This document shows positions 1 to 7,577 of a stretch of 16,459 nucleotides of DNA, piece by piece. Each line of letters starts with the position of its first letter. Within the stretch, counting starts at the first letter, position 1. The stretch spans positions 1 to 16,459 of the forward strand of contig DKBE01000108.1 of assembly GCA_002451085.1 (NCBI GenBank), in the 5' to 3' direction. Below the pieces are notes generated by a model. The model was not told the DNA's origin and did no database searches. It saw only the letters and a list, made by a program, of their open reading frames with translations. This DNA is from Proteobacteria bacterium UBA6908. Its GTDB lineage: Bacteria; Pseudomonadota; Gammaproteobacteria; Acidiferrobacterales; UBA6901. Made by a program: the position numbers and the translations under genes.

Positions 1-1497
1 GCGGCGCCTTCGAAGCCGGCGCCAAAGACAGCAGCCATCGCCTCAACCTATTCCGGTAAGGTCGATGTTGAGTGTGAAATGCTGGTACTGGGTTCCGGTC
101 CCGGCGGTTATTCGGCCGCGTTTCGTGCCGCCGATCTCGGCATGAAGACTGTGCTGGTCGAACGTTATGCCACGCTCGGCGGCGTGTGCCTCAACGTGGG
201 CTGCATTCCGTCCAAGGCGCTGTTGCATGTGGCGGCCGTGACCGAGGAGGCGCAACAACTTTCCGAACATGGCGTCAGCTTCGGCAAGCCGGTGTTTGAT
301 CTCGACAAGCTGCGCGGCTGGAAAGACAAGGTCGTCACCAAGCTGGTGGGCGGCATTGGCGCCATGGCCAAGGGCCGCAAGGTCGAAGTGGTGCGCGGAG
401 TTGGTACATTTCTGGATGCCTGGCATCTGGAAGTGGGGCTGACCGCTGGCGCGGGTCAGGAACTGACCGGCGAAAAGAAGGTGGTGCGCTTTGCCAAGGC
501 GATCATCGCGGCCGGCTCGCAGGCCGTGAAGCTGCCATTCATTCCGGATGACCCGCGCATCGTCGATTCCACCGGCGCGCTGGAACTCAAGGGCGCGCCG
601 AACAAGATGCTGGTGATCGGCGGCGGCATTATCGGATTGGAAATGGCCACGGTGTATTCGGCGCTCGGAACCCGCCTCGACGTGGTCGAGATGCAGGATG
701 GCCTCATGCCCGGCGCTGACCGCGACCTGGTGCGGATATGGGAAAAGCTGAACACCAAGCGCTTTGATCGGGTGATGCTCAACACCAAGACCGTCAAGGT
801 CGAGGCGCTTAAAGAGGGCATCCGGGTTTCTTTTGAAGGCGAGCAGGCACCGTCGGAGCCGCAGCTCTATGATTTTGTGCTGGTCGCCACCGGCCGCGCG
901 CCAAACGGCAAGCGTATCGGAGCTGAACTGGCTGGTGTGGACGTGACCGACCGTGGTTTTATCGACGTGGACAAGCAGATGCGCACCAATGTGCCGCATA
1001 TCTATGCAATTGGTGATCTCGTTGGCCAGCCGATGTTGGCCCACAAGGCCGTGCACGAGGGACATGTCGCCGCCGAAGCGGCCGCCGGCCACAAGTCATT
1101 TTTTGATGCGACGGTCATCCCGTCCGTGGCCTACACCGACCCGGAAATTGCCTGGGTGGGCGTGACCGAGGACGAGGCCAAGAAACAGGGGCGCGCGGTC
1201 GGCAAGGCCAAGTTCCCGTGGACCGCTTCGGGTCGGGCCATCGCCAACGGCCGTGATGAAGGGTTCACCAAGATCATCGTCGACGAAGAAACCCACCGTG
1301 TGATCGGTGGCGCCATCGTCGGCACCCACGCCGGTGACCTGATCAGTGAGCTGGCGCTGGCCATCGAGATGGGTGCCGATCCGGAAGACATCGGCAAGAC
1401 CATTCACCCGCACCCGACCCTCGGTGAATCCATCGGCATGGTCGCGGAAGTATTCGAGGGCGTGTGTACCGACCTCATGCCGGCCCGCAAGAAATAA
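1..1497 (+). CDS. lpdA: Dihydrolipoyl dehydrogenase (E3), 5'-truncated by window, probable lipoyl-domain fusion
   Basis: This flavoenzyme reoxidises dihydrolipoamide in 2-oxoacid dehydrogenase complexes, using FAD, a redox disulfide and NAD+. The reading frame is open from base 1, so the ATG at 79 is internal. The first 27 visible codons give an Ala/Pro/Lys-rich linker and then the first FAD strand, which begins before that ATG. Visible motifs are the FAD-binding GSGPGG, the active disulfide C63/C68 (GGVCLNVGC), the NAD-binding GGGIIG, the second FAD contact YAIGDLVG, and the C-terminal HPHPTLGE with the catalytic His-Glu pair. The linker is typical of E3 proteins that carry an N-terminal lipoyl domain, as in some beta- and gammaproteobacterial pyruvate dehydrogenase clusters. 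The lipoyl domain itself lies outside the window, so the fusion is inferred. A pdh/odh operon upstream would be expected. Confidence 0.95.
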   Translation, partial: AAPSKPAPKTAAIASTYSGKVDVECEMLVLGSGPGGYSAAFRAADLGMKTVLVERYATLGGVCLNVGCIPSKALLHVAAVTEEAQQLSEHGVSFGKPVFDLDKLRGWKDKVVTKLVGGIGAMAKGRKVEVVRGVGTFLDAWHLEVGLTAGAGQELTGEKKVVRFAKAIIAAGSQAVKLPFIPDDPRIVDSTGALELKGAPNKMLVIGGGIIGLEMATVYSALGTRLDVVEMQDGLMPGADRDLVRIWEKLNTKRFDRVMLNTKTVKVEALKEGIRVSFEGEQAPSEPQLYDFVLVATGRAPNGKRIGAELAGVDVTDRGFIDVDKQMRTNVPHIYAIGDLVGQPMLAHKAVHEGHVAAEAAAGHKSFFDATVIPSVAYTDPEIAWVGVTEDEAKKQGRAVGKAKFPWTASGRAIANGRDEGFTKIIVDEETHRVIGGAIVGTHAGDLISELALAIEMGADPEDIGKTIHPHPTLGESIGMVAEVFEGVCTDLMPARKK

Positions 1498-1589
1498 GCG
1501 ACAGACCGACGCCCGACGCGCCGGAACAAGCGATTTTGGAATAGAATTTCCTCGCACCCTGACGGCGAAACCTCACATAGGCCTGTGTC

Positions 1590-2801
1590 ATGAAAAAGAT
1601 CAAGAAAGTTGTTCTCGCGTATTCCGGTGGACTCGATACCTCGGTCATCCTCAAGTGGCTGGAAGAGAAATATGACTGCGAGGTGGTGACCTTTACCGCC
1701 GACATCGGTCAGGGTGAGGAACTGGCGCCGGCGCGCGCCAAGGCGAAGAAAATGGGTGTGAAGCAGATCTTCATCGAGGACCTGAAAGAAGAATTTGTAC
1801 GCGACTTCGTGTTCCCGATGTTCCGGGCGAATACCCTGTACGAGGGTGAGTACCTGCTCGGCACCTCCATCGCGCGTCCGTTGATCGGCAAGCGCCTGGT
1901 CGAAATTGCCAACCAGACTGGAGCCGATGCCATCGCTCACGGGGCCACCGGCAAGGGGAACGACCAGGTACGCTTTGAACTCACCGCCTATGCCCTCAAA
2001 CCCGGTATCCAGGTGATCGCGCCGTGGCGCGAGTGGGACCTGACCTCGCGCGAGAAGCTGCTCAAGTACGCCGAGTTTCATGCCATCCCGGTGGAGTTCA
2101 AGAAGGGCAAGAAGTCACCGTATTCGATGGATGCCAACCTGCTGCACATCTCCTATGAAGGGGGTGTGCTGGAGGATCCGTGGGCCGAGCCGGAAGAGAG
2201 CATGTGGCGCTGGTCCGTGTCGCCGCAGAAGGCGCCGAACAAGCCGACCTATATCGAACTCACCTTCAGGAAAGGTGACGTGGTTGCCATGAATGGCAAG
2301 GTCATGAGCCCGGCCACGGTGCTGGCGACCCTCAATAAAATCGGTGGCGCCAACGGCATTGGCCGTGCCGACATCGTCGAGAACCGTTACGTCGGGATGA
2401 AGTCACGCGGCGCCTACGAGACGCCGGGCGGCACCATTTTGCTCAAGGCTCATCGCGCCATGGAATCGCTGACGCTCGACCGTGAGGTGGCGCATCTCAA
2501 GGACGAGCTCATGCCACGCTATGCCTCGCTGATTTACAACGGCTACTGGTTTGCCCCCGAGCGGCTGATGATGCAGGAAATGATCAATGCCTCACAGGTC
2601 ACCGTGAACGGTGTGGTGCGCCTCAAGCTCTACAAGGGCAATGTCACCGTGGTTGGCCGCAAGTCGGACAAGGACAGCCTGTTCGACCCGACCATCGCCA
2701 CCTTCGAGGAAGACCGCGGTGCCTACAATCAGAAGGATGCCGAGGGCTTCATCAAGCTCAATGCCCTTCGGTTGCGGATTGCGGCCAAGCGCCGCCACTG
2801 A
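1590..2801 (+). CDS. argG: Argininosuccinate synthase
   Basis: The enzyme condenses citrulline and aspartate with ATP to argininosuccinate, the penultimate step of arginine biosynthesis, in the cytosol. The 403-residue product has the usual family length. Near its N-terminus it shows the N-type ATP pyrophosphatase loop AYSGGLDTS (SGGLDT at residues 12-17). Other family signatures are [15 protein letters not shown] and the [17 protein letters not shown] block. Its ATG lies 92 bases after lpdA, so it probably has its own promoter. A -10-like TAGAAT sits at 1542-1547, but I see no good -35. The ribosome-binding site is weak, with only AGG about 10 bases before the ATG. No ArgR-like operator was evident. 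The gene is intact. Confidence 0.97.
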   Translation: MKKIKKVVLAYSGGLDTSVILKWLEEKYDCEVVTFTADIGQGEELAPARAKAKKMGVKQIFIEDLKEEFVRDFVFPMFRANTLYEGEYLLGTSIARPLIGKRLVEIANQTGADAIAHGATGKGNDQVRFELTAYALKPGIQVIAPWREWDLTSREKLLKYAEFHAIPVEFKKGKKSPYSMDANLLHISYEGGVLEDPWAEPEESMWRWSVSPQKAPNKPTYIELTFRKGDVVAMNGKVMSPATVLATLNKIGGANGIGRADIVENRYVGMKSRGAYETPGGTILLKAHRAMESLTLDREVAHLKDELMPRYASLIYNGYWFAPERLMMQEMINASQVTVNGVVRLKLYKGNVTVVGRKSDKDSLFDPTIATFEEDRGAYNQKDAEGFIKLNALRLRIAAKRRH

Positions 2802-2822
2802 TCTCCCGGTTTTCCCTTCCGG

Positions 2823-2857
2823 CCGGCTGGCTGGAGAGCGCTCTTCCGTCCAGCCGG
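2823..2857. repeat. Hairpin 1 after argG
   Basis: CCGGCTGG at 2823-2830 pairs perfectly with CCAGCCGG at 2850-2857. The loop contains a second self-complementary core, AGAGCGCTCT (2835-2844). It starts 21 bases after the argG stop. There is no T-run on either side, so a classical intrinsic terminator is not supported. It could be a weak terminator, an mRNA-stabilising 3' structure, or the first half of a two-hairpin element with the next repeat. Confidence 0.6.
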
Positions 2858-2863
2858 TTCCCC

Positions 2864-2885
2864 GGGCAATAATGTCCTATTGCCC
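2864..2885. repeat. Hairpin 2 / operator-like dyad before the GGDEF-EAL gene
   Basis: GGGCAATA (2864-2871) and TATTGCCC (2878-2885) form a perfect 8-bp dyad around a 6-base spacer. It ends 20 bases before the ATG at 2906, so it could be a repressor operator or a stem in the 5' leader that affects ribosome access. The flanking sequence has no T-run, so it does not look like an intrinsic terminator. Confidence 0.55.
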
Positions 2886-2905
2886 CAGGCCATGAGCCGC
2901 AACGC

Positions 2906-5362
2906 ATGCGTAGTTCCGAGCAAGCACTGCGCGAAAGTGAAGAGCGGTTCCGCACTCTCGCCGAGACAACCGACACCGCCATTTTTGTCTGGCGCAAGGG
3001 CCTGTTGTACGTCAATCCGGCCGCCTGTTCGATGTCCGGCTATACCGCCGATGAACTGCTTGGCCTGCCGAGCTGGGATGTCATCATCCACCCGGAAGAC
3101 CGGGCGATGGTCCAGGAACGGGGTATCGCCCGCTTGCGCGGCGAACCGGCGCCAGCCCACTACGAATTCCGGATCCTCACCAAACAGGGCGACGAACGCT
3201 GGGTCGATTTCTCAGCCGGACGTGTGCAGTACAACGGCGATGCGGCTGTGGTCGGTACCGCCTTCGACATTACCGAGCGCAAGCGCGCCGAGCGATCGCT
3301 GCGAGCCTCAGAGCAGAAACTCAGCTCGATCCTGCAGAACATGCAGGATACCTATTACCGGACCGACCTCCACGGTCAGCTGCAGATGGTGTCGGCCTCG
3401 CTCAAGACGCTGATGGGGTATGAACCGGCAGAAGTCCTCGGCAAGAATCTGGCTGATTTTTACATGCATCCGGCAGACCGCAATGGATACCTCAACGCAC
3501 TGCGCGAAAACGGTGGCCGGGTGCAAAACTATGAGTCGCTGATGCGTTGCAAGGATGGATCCGGTCTGTGGGTCGCGACCAACGGACACTATGTTTATAA
3601 CGAGTCGGGGCAGGTGATTGGCGTCGAGGGTACGGCTCGCAATATCACCGAACTGAAACAGGCGCGCGAAGCGCTGTTCCAGGAGAAAGAGCGTCTCCAG
3701 GTGACCCTGGAATCGATCGGTGATGGCGTGATTACCACCAACATCGAGGGACGTATCGAGTATGTCAATCCGATCGCCGAAGAGTTGACCGGCTGGGTCC
3801 AGGACGAAGCCGTGGGTCAGGGACTGAGTGCCGTTTTCCAGGTTCGGGATGAAACAACGCTGCGGCCGATCCCCGACCCGGTCCGGCAGTGCCTGGATGA
3901 GGACCGCATCTTTCTGTACCCGGATACGGTACTGTTGCAGCATCGATTCGGGATCCGGGAATATGCCGTCGAATTTACGCTATCGCCGTTGCGTGATCAC
4001 GCCGGGGTCGTGATTGGTGTGGTGCTGGCAATCCATGATGTCACCACCTTGCACAATATGTCGCGACAGCTAGCGTATCAGGCACGGCACGACCCGCTCA
4101 CCGGACTGATTAATCGCGGCGAATTCGAGGTACGGTTGGCGCAGGCCCTGGAAAGCGCCCGTGAAGGCACGGTCCAGCACGCACTTTGTTACCTCGACCT
4201 CGACCAGTTCAAGATCGTGAATGATACCTGTGGCCATATTGCCGGTGATGAGCTGCTGAAGCAGCTCGCCTCGCGCTTGCAGGCACGGGTACGTGGCACC
4301 GACACCCTGGCACGTCTCGGGGGTGACGAGTTTGGCGTGCTGCTGGAGCACTGCCCGATCGAACAGGCACGCAACACTGCTGACGAACTCCGGGAATTGA
4401 TCAAGCGCTTCCGCTTCTCCTGGCAGGACAAGGTGTTCGAGATCGGCGCCAGCATCGGCGTGGTGCCAATCACGCAGGACAGCGGCAGCATTGTCGATGT
4501 GTTGAGTGCAGCCGATTCCGCCTGTTACGTGGCCAAAGACCACGGACGCAATCGAATCCACATCTATCAGCCTGAAGACAGTGCCTTGACTCACCGGCAT
4601 GGCGAGATGCAGTGGGTCAACCGGGTAAACCAGGCACTTGGCGAAGACCGGTTCCGGCTTTTCTACCAGAAGGTCTTGTCAATTGACGAAGGCGAAAAGG
4701 ATCGGTATTGCGAGATTCTGGTGCGCATGGTGGACGAGGACGGCAAAACCGTACCGCCGATGGCCTTTATTCCGGCCGCCGAGCGCTATCAGATCATGCC
4801 GGCCCTGGACCGCTGGGTGCTGGCGGCTGCCCTGGAGGCACTGCGCGAAGAGGATAGCGTATTAACCGACGTCACCATTTGTGCCATCAACCTGTCCGGT
4901 CAGTCCCTGTGCGACGACCATTTTCTGGGTTCGGTCGTTCAGCTGGTGGAGCAATCCGGCATTGATACGTCGCGCATCTGTTTTGAGATTACCGAAACCG
5001 CGGCCATTGCCAATCTGATGCGCGCCACTCGGTTCATTAATGTCCTGAAAGGCATGGGCTGTCGGTTTGCGCTGGATGACTTTGGCAGCGGATTGTCGTC
5101 GTTCTCGCACCTCAAGCACCTGCCGGTGGATTTCCTCAAGATCGACGGCAGCTTCGTGCGCGACATGGCGCGCGACCCGGTGGATGCCGCCATGGTCGAG
5201 GCCATCAACCGGATAGGCCATGTCATGGGCATCCGCACCATTGCCGAGTCTGTCGAGACCGCGGAGATCCTGGAGCGCCTGCGGGCGTTAAAGGTGAACT
5301 TCGCCCAGGGTTCCGGCATCACCATACCCCGGCCATTTCCGGAACTGCCTGTTACTGCCTAG
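2906..5362 (+). CDS. PAS-PAS-PAS-GGDEF-EAL cyclic-di-GMP signalling protein
   Basis: This 818-residue protein probably makes and/or degrades cyclic-di-GMP in response to PAS-domain input. Three PAS/PAC units are visible at about residues 8-120, 135-255 and 262-385; the first two end in TERKRAE- and TELKQA-type linkers. A diguanylate cyclase domain follows at about 390-550, with intact GGDEF at 472-476 and an inhibitory RxxD site (RGTD) at 463-466. The phosphodiesterase domain (about 570-815) has EIL at 603-605 in place of EAL. It keeps the catalytic Glu, the NLS, EITE, DDFGSG and KIDGSF motifs, and the late AES glutamate. No transmembrane segment or signal peptide is seen, so it is predicted cytosolic. 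The ATG at 2906 is the only normal start after the in-frame TAA at 2870, and its ribosome-binding site is poor. Both catalytic domains look competent; the PAS ligands are unknown. Confidence 0.93.
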   Translation: MRSSEQALRESEERFRTLAETTDTAIFVWRKGLLYVNPAACSMSGYTADELLGLPSWDVIIHPEDRAMVQERGIARLRGEPAPAHYEFRILTKQGDERWVDFSAGRVQYNGDAAVVGTAFDITERKRAERSLRASEQKLSSILQNMQDTYYRTDLHGQLQMVSASLKTLMGYEPAEVLGKNLADFYMHPADRNGYLNALRENGGRVQNYESLMRCKDGSGLWVATNGHYVYNESGQVIGVEGTARNITELKQAREALFQEKERLQVTLESIGDGVITTNIEGRIEYVNPIAEELTGWVQDEAVGQGLSAVFQVRDETTLRPIPDPVRQCLDEDRIFLYPDTVLLQHRFGIREYAVEFTLSPLRDHAGVVIGVVLAIHDVTTLHNMSRQLAYQARHDPLTGLINRGEFEVRLAQALESAREGTVQHALCYLDLDQFKIVNDTCGHIAGDELLKQLASRLQARVRGTDTLARLGGDEFGVLLEHCPIEQARNTADELRELIKRFRFSWQDKVFEIGASIGVVPITQDSGSIVDVLSAADSACYVAKDHGRNRIHIYQPEDSALTHRHGEMQWVNRVNQALGEDRFRLFYQKVLSIDEGEKDRYCEILVRMVDEDGKTVPPMAFIPAAERYQIMPALDRWVLAAALEALREEDSVLTDVTICAINLSGQSLCDDHFLGSVVQLVEQSGIDTSRICFEITETAAIANLMRATRFINVLKGMGCRFALDDFGSGLSSFSHLKHLPVDFLKIDGSFVRDMARDPVDAAMVEAINRIGHVMGIRTIAESVETAEILERLRALKVNFAQGSGITIPRPFPELPVTA

Positions 5363-5417
5363 TGTTCACGGTGCCAGATTTTAATTCTCCCCCCACTCAG
5401 TCCAGACAAGGTTCACC

Positions 5418-5726
5418 ATGGAATTCAAGAATGTAACCGTTCGCCACAAGGCCAATGTCTACCACGAGGGTAAGGTGACCAGTCGCACCGTGATTACCCC
5501 GGAAGGCGAGATGAAAACGCTCGGGGTCATGTTACCCGGCACATACCGATTTTCCACCGAGGCCCCGGAGCGGGTCGATGTGACCCAGGGCCACTGCCGG
5601 GTGAAACTGGCCGGGGAACAGCAGTGGAGCCCCTACCAGGCGGGGCAGAGCTTTCACGTCCCCGGCAATTCACATTTCGAGATCGAGGTGGATGACCTGC
5701 TGGATTACGTGTGTCATTTTGGATAA
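5418..5726 (+). CDS. ppnP: Pyrimidine/purine nucleoside phosphorylase (YaiE/DUF1255)
   Basis: This 102-residue single-domain cupin belongs to the PpnP family. Characterised members phosphorolyse several nucleosides to the free base and ribose-1-phosphate. The length matches the family, as do LGVMLPGTYRFST, the VDVTQGHCRV strand, AGQSFHVPGNSHFEI and the C-terminal YVCHFG. An AAGG box lies 7 bases before the ATG. It starts 55 bases after the GGDEF-EAL gene and may be cotranscribed with it, although nothing links the two functions. It ends 24 bases before the convergent GNAT gene, and no terminator was recognised in that gap. Confidence 0.93.
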   Translation: MEFKNVTVRHKANVYHEGKVTSRTVITPEGEMKTLGVMLPGTYRFSTEAPERVDVTQGHCRVKLAGEQQWSPYQAGQSFHVPGNSHFEIEVDDLLDYVCHFG

Positions 5727-5750
5727 CCGCGCAGGCACGACCGCACCGGG

Positions 5751-6215
5751 CTAGACGGTGTTGTACATCAAGCGTATGCCATCAACTCCTGGCGCGTAGT
5801 ATCCGGGCAAATGGCCGGTCTCGCGGAAGCCGTAGTCAGCATAAAGCCGGCGGGCGGTGAGATTTTTGACCTTCACCTCGGCACGGCAAACAGTGATTTG
5901 TTCTTCTTGCATCCACGCAAAACCGGCTTCCATCAGCCGCTTGCCCCACCCCTGACCGCGCAGGTCGGGGTGCACAGCCAGCGAGTAGAGCCGCGCCCAG
6001 CGGGCGCGACCATTTGAAACCTTGAGCCAGCAGCCCACGGCCCGGCCATCGAGGCTGAGTAGCCAGAAGGCATTGGGGTTGTTCAGCAATGCGCGCAACT
6101 GGTGGCGTGTGAAGGCGCCGTCGGCTGTACCGAAGCACGCTGACTCAAGCGCCGCGATGATGTCGAGATCGGCCGGTCCGGCACGCCGCAGGCCGGTGAC
6201 GCACAGGTCCGTCAT
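5751..6215 (-). CDS. GNAT-family N-acetyltransferase (RimI-like)
   Basis: This 154-residue cytosolic protein has a complete GNAT fold. Strand 4 and the acetyl-CoA pyrophosphate loop read LAVHPDLRGQGWGKRL, with the (R/Q)xxGx(G/A) motif at residues 86-91. The end has the family's ARRLYADYGFRETG block. It most resembles RimI-type ribosomal-protein or small-molecule acetyltransferases, but the substrate cannot be read from sequence. Its ATG shares four bases (ATGA, 6212-6215) with the stop of the upstream DUF2156 gene, so the two are very probably translationally coupled and may act in one pathway. Convergent with ppnP. Confidence 0.88.
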   Translation of the reverse strand: MTDLCVTGLRRAGPADLDIIAALESACFGTADGAFTRHQLRALLNNPNAFWLLSLDGRAVGCWLKVSNGRARWARLYSLAVHPDLRGQGWGKRLMEAGFAWMQEEQITVCRAEVKVKNLTARRLYADYGFRETGHLPGYYAPGVDGIRLMYNTV

Positions 6216-7267
6216 TCAGCCGGGGCCCGCCGCAGGATGACCTTGTCGCCAAACATGGCCGGGCGATAGCTCATTTTGACGCGCCGCAGGTTTTCGAAAC
6301 CGAGATCGTCACCGACATTGATGTACGTGCAGTCGGCAAACACCTTGCTGAACTCGCGGAACAGGTACTGGGCCGCGCCCTGGATGTTGAAATCGGTTTT
6401 CTCGATCAGCACGTTGGCGACATCGCGGTTCAGGCGCTCGCCAAAGGTGAAGCCCGCCAGTTGGCCATTGATGAACAGACTCAGACCTTCGAGCTTCAGT
6501 TCATCGTACAGACTGATGGCGCGCTGGATGGCCTTGCGTTCCATTTCGAGGTTATGGACGAAGTTCTCGAACGAGCCATCGGGAATGGTTTGCAACCGCT
6601 GTTGCATCCAGGTGTTCACCAGTTGCCGGGCGGCGGACTCGTGCTCCTGGCTGAACGGTACCAGCTCATGATTCGGGTAGGCGCGGCGGAACTGGTTGAT
6701 CTCGTTGCGCTTGGTCTTGTAGGCATTCCCCTTGAGCTCAATCAGGTCCTGGGTGCGGTAAATGTAATCCGGGTTGGTCACCTCGACATGCCACGGATGG
6801 CCGTTCACCAGCGGCAATCCGGTCAGCAGGTCGGTGTCCAGCACCTTGAGAAAATCGCGGTAAACGAAATCCAGCCAGCCCTGCTGCGGCGAACCGTTAT
6901 AGGCATCCATGATCCTGTCGCAGATCCGGAGCGCGCGCTGCTGGCGGGACGGCTCGCCGAGCGGCGGCAGCAACATGCTCAGTCCATTTCCGGTGAGGCT
7001 GAACAGGCAGAAACAACCCTCAATGATCTGGTAGAAGCCGCTCGCCTGTCCGAACCAGATGATGTTGTTGGCGAAGCTGTAGTCGGATAGCGCCACATTG
7101 ACCCGGGCGCAGGCGGCGTCGAAATAGGGTTTGGCGCTCTGATCGAAGGGATAGAGCCGGTACTTGCCGGCCGCCAGATAGCGTTTGACCGGGGATTCGC
7201 TGCGGGACGCGGGGGTGGGTGCCCGGAGCGCCTGAGAGTCCATGGCGGGCTGAACGAGGCTTAACAT
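6212..7267 (-). CDS. DUF2156 protein (phosphatidylglycerol lysyltransferase C-terminal-domain family)
   Basis: This 351-residue protein is built almost entirely of the DUF2156 domain, a tandem GNAT-like fold also found as the catalytic half of aminoacyl-phosphatidylglycerol synthases (MprF). Family blocks seen are NNIIWFGQASGFYQ, the DRIMDAYNGSPQQ region, DYIYRTQDLIELKGNAYKTKRNEINQ (continuous but split here by eye into DYIYRTQDLIEL and KGNAYKTKRNEIN), and a C-terminal YINVGDDLGFENLRRVKMSY. It lacks the N-terminal flippase membrane domain of MprF, so it is soluble and need not modify lipids; the substrate is unknown. A GGAGG box lies 9 bases before the ATG at 7267. It overlaps the downstream GNAT gene by four bases. 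Upstream lie a possible leader ORF and a terminator-bearing RNA, suggesting attenuation. Confidence 0.87.
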   Translation of the reverse strand: MLSLVQPAMDSQALRAPTPASRSESPVKRYLAAGKYRLYPFDQSAKPYFDAACARVNVALSDYSFANNIIWFGQASGFYQIIEGCFCLFSLTGNGLSMLLPPLGEPSRQQRALRICDRIMDAYNGSPQQGWLDFVYRDFLKVLDTDLLTGLPLVNGHPWHVEVTNPDYIYRTQDLIELKGNAYKTKRNEINQFRRAYPNHELVPFSQEHESAARQLVNTWMQQRLQTIPDGSFENFVHNLEMERKAIQRAISLYDELKLEGLSLFINGQLAGFTFGERLNRDVANVLIEKTDFNIQGAAQYLFREFSKVFADCTYINVGDDLGFENLRRVKMSYRPAMFGDKVILRRAPAE

Positions 7268-7341
7268 GGGTGGCGACCTCCGACGAAGCTGAAGGTCGCG
7301 ATGGGTTTCGGAGGTTCACTACTGTCGGTATTACGGGGCAC
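7261..7341 (-). CDS. Possible 26-codon leader ORF overlapping the DUF2156 start
   Basis: A GTG at 7341 has a strong AAGGAG box (7347-7352) five bases upstream. It opens a 26-codon frame that ends in TAA at 7261-7263, seven bases into the DUF2156 coding region. The peptide is Pro/Ser-rich at first, then reads IATFSFVGGRHPC. No homologue comes to mind. The good ribosome-binding site and the stop overlapping the next ATG suggest a coupling leader, but an ORF this short can occur by chance. Confidence 0.35.
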   Translation of the reverse strand: MPRNTDSSEPPKPIATFSFVGGRHPC

Positions 7342-7373
7342 AAAGGCTCCTTGGGTGGGTAGAATCCGTGGAC

Positions 7374-7402
7374 AATAAAAAACCGGGCAGGGAGCCCGGT
7401 TT
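7374..7402 (-). terminator. Rho-independent terminator (minus strand)
   Basis: On the minus strand, ACCGGGC-TCCCT-GCCCGGT forms a perfect 7-bp GC-rich stem (7382-7400), extendable by A-T pairs. It is followed directly by six T and then ATTG. Its orientation means it stops transcripts entering from about 7490, before the DUF2156 gene. No annotated gene lies between that point and gloA, so it ends either a small RNA or an attenuated leader. Confidence 0.85.
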
Positions 7403-7486
7403 GACGATGGGGACGGCCAGACCGCACGACAGGGTCGTGCCGGCCGGACGAGTCATACTGCCATCAGAAGAATCTGACATATCGGT
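7374..7486 (-). ncRNA. Candidate structured small RNA or attenuator leader
   Basis: Downstream of a possible minus-strand promoter the sequence can form three consecutive hairpins. The first is TCAGA/TCTGA (7464-7477). The second is GCACGAC/GTCGTGC (7424-7440), framed by an outer GGCC/GGCC pair (7415-7418 with 7442-7445). The third is the terminator at 7374-7402. It is about 110 bases long with no convincing coding content; one chance ATG frame runs through the terminator. It could be a free small RNA, or a leader whose readthrough controls the DUF2156-GNAT pair. I could not match it to a known riboswitch class. Confidence 0.4.
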
Positions 7487-7492
7487 GCGCGT

Positions 7493-7521
7493 TATTTAGC
7501 TGTTGGCGCGCCGGAATACAA
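7493..7521 (-). promoter_or_regulatory. Possible sigma-70 promoter for the structured RNA
   Basis: On the minus strand TTGTAT (7516-7521) and TAAATA (7493-7498) are 17 bases apart. Each matches the consensus at about half its positions, so this is weak. It is listed because it would start transcription near 7486, just before the three-hairpin stretch that ends in a good terminator. Confidence 0.25.
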
Positions 7522-7541
7522 GAGGGGAGAGGGGGGTCTGG
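7513..7541 (+). promoter_or_regulatory. Weak ECF-like element before gloA
   Basis: GGAATA (7513-7518) is followed after 16 bases by GGTCTGG (7535-7541). The first hexamer is identical to the -35-like element at 11719-11724 (minus) and 15676-15681 (plus); the second box matches only partly. A sigma-70-like -10, TAAAAT, at 7542-7547 overlaps its end and is an alternative explanation for gloA transcription. Confidence 0.25.
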
Positions 7542-7577
7542 TAAAATATTTTTCCATTGTTCTGTCAGGAGAGCGCC

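Noticed and set aside
43..1092. Long minus-strand open frame opposite lpdA
   Set aside because: It is antisense to a clear enzyme gene and has no recognisable motif; long antisense frames are common in GC-rich coding DNA.
7382..7400. Terminator hairpin as a plus-strand signal
   Set aside because: No T-run follows on the plus strand and no plus-strand gene leads into it; the T-run lies on the minus strand.
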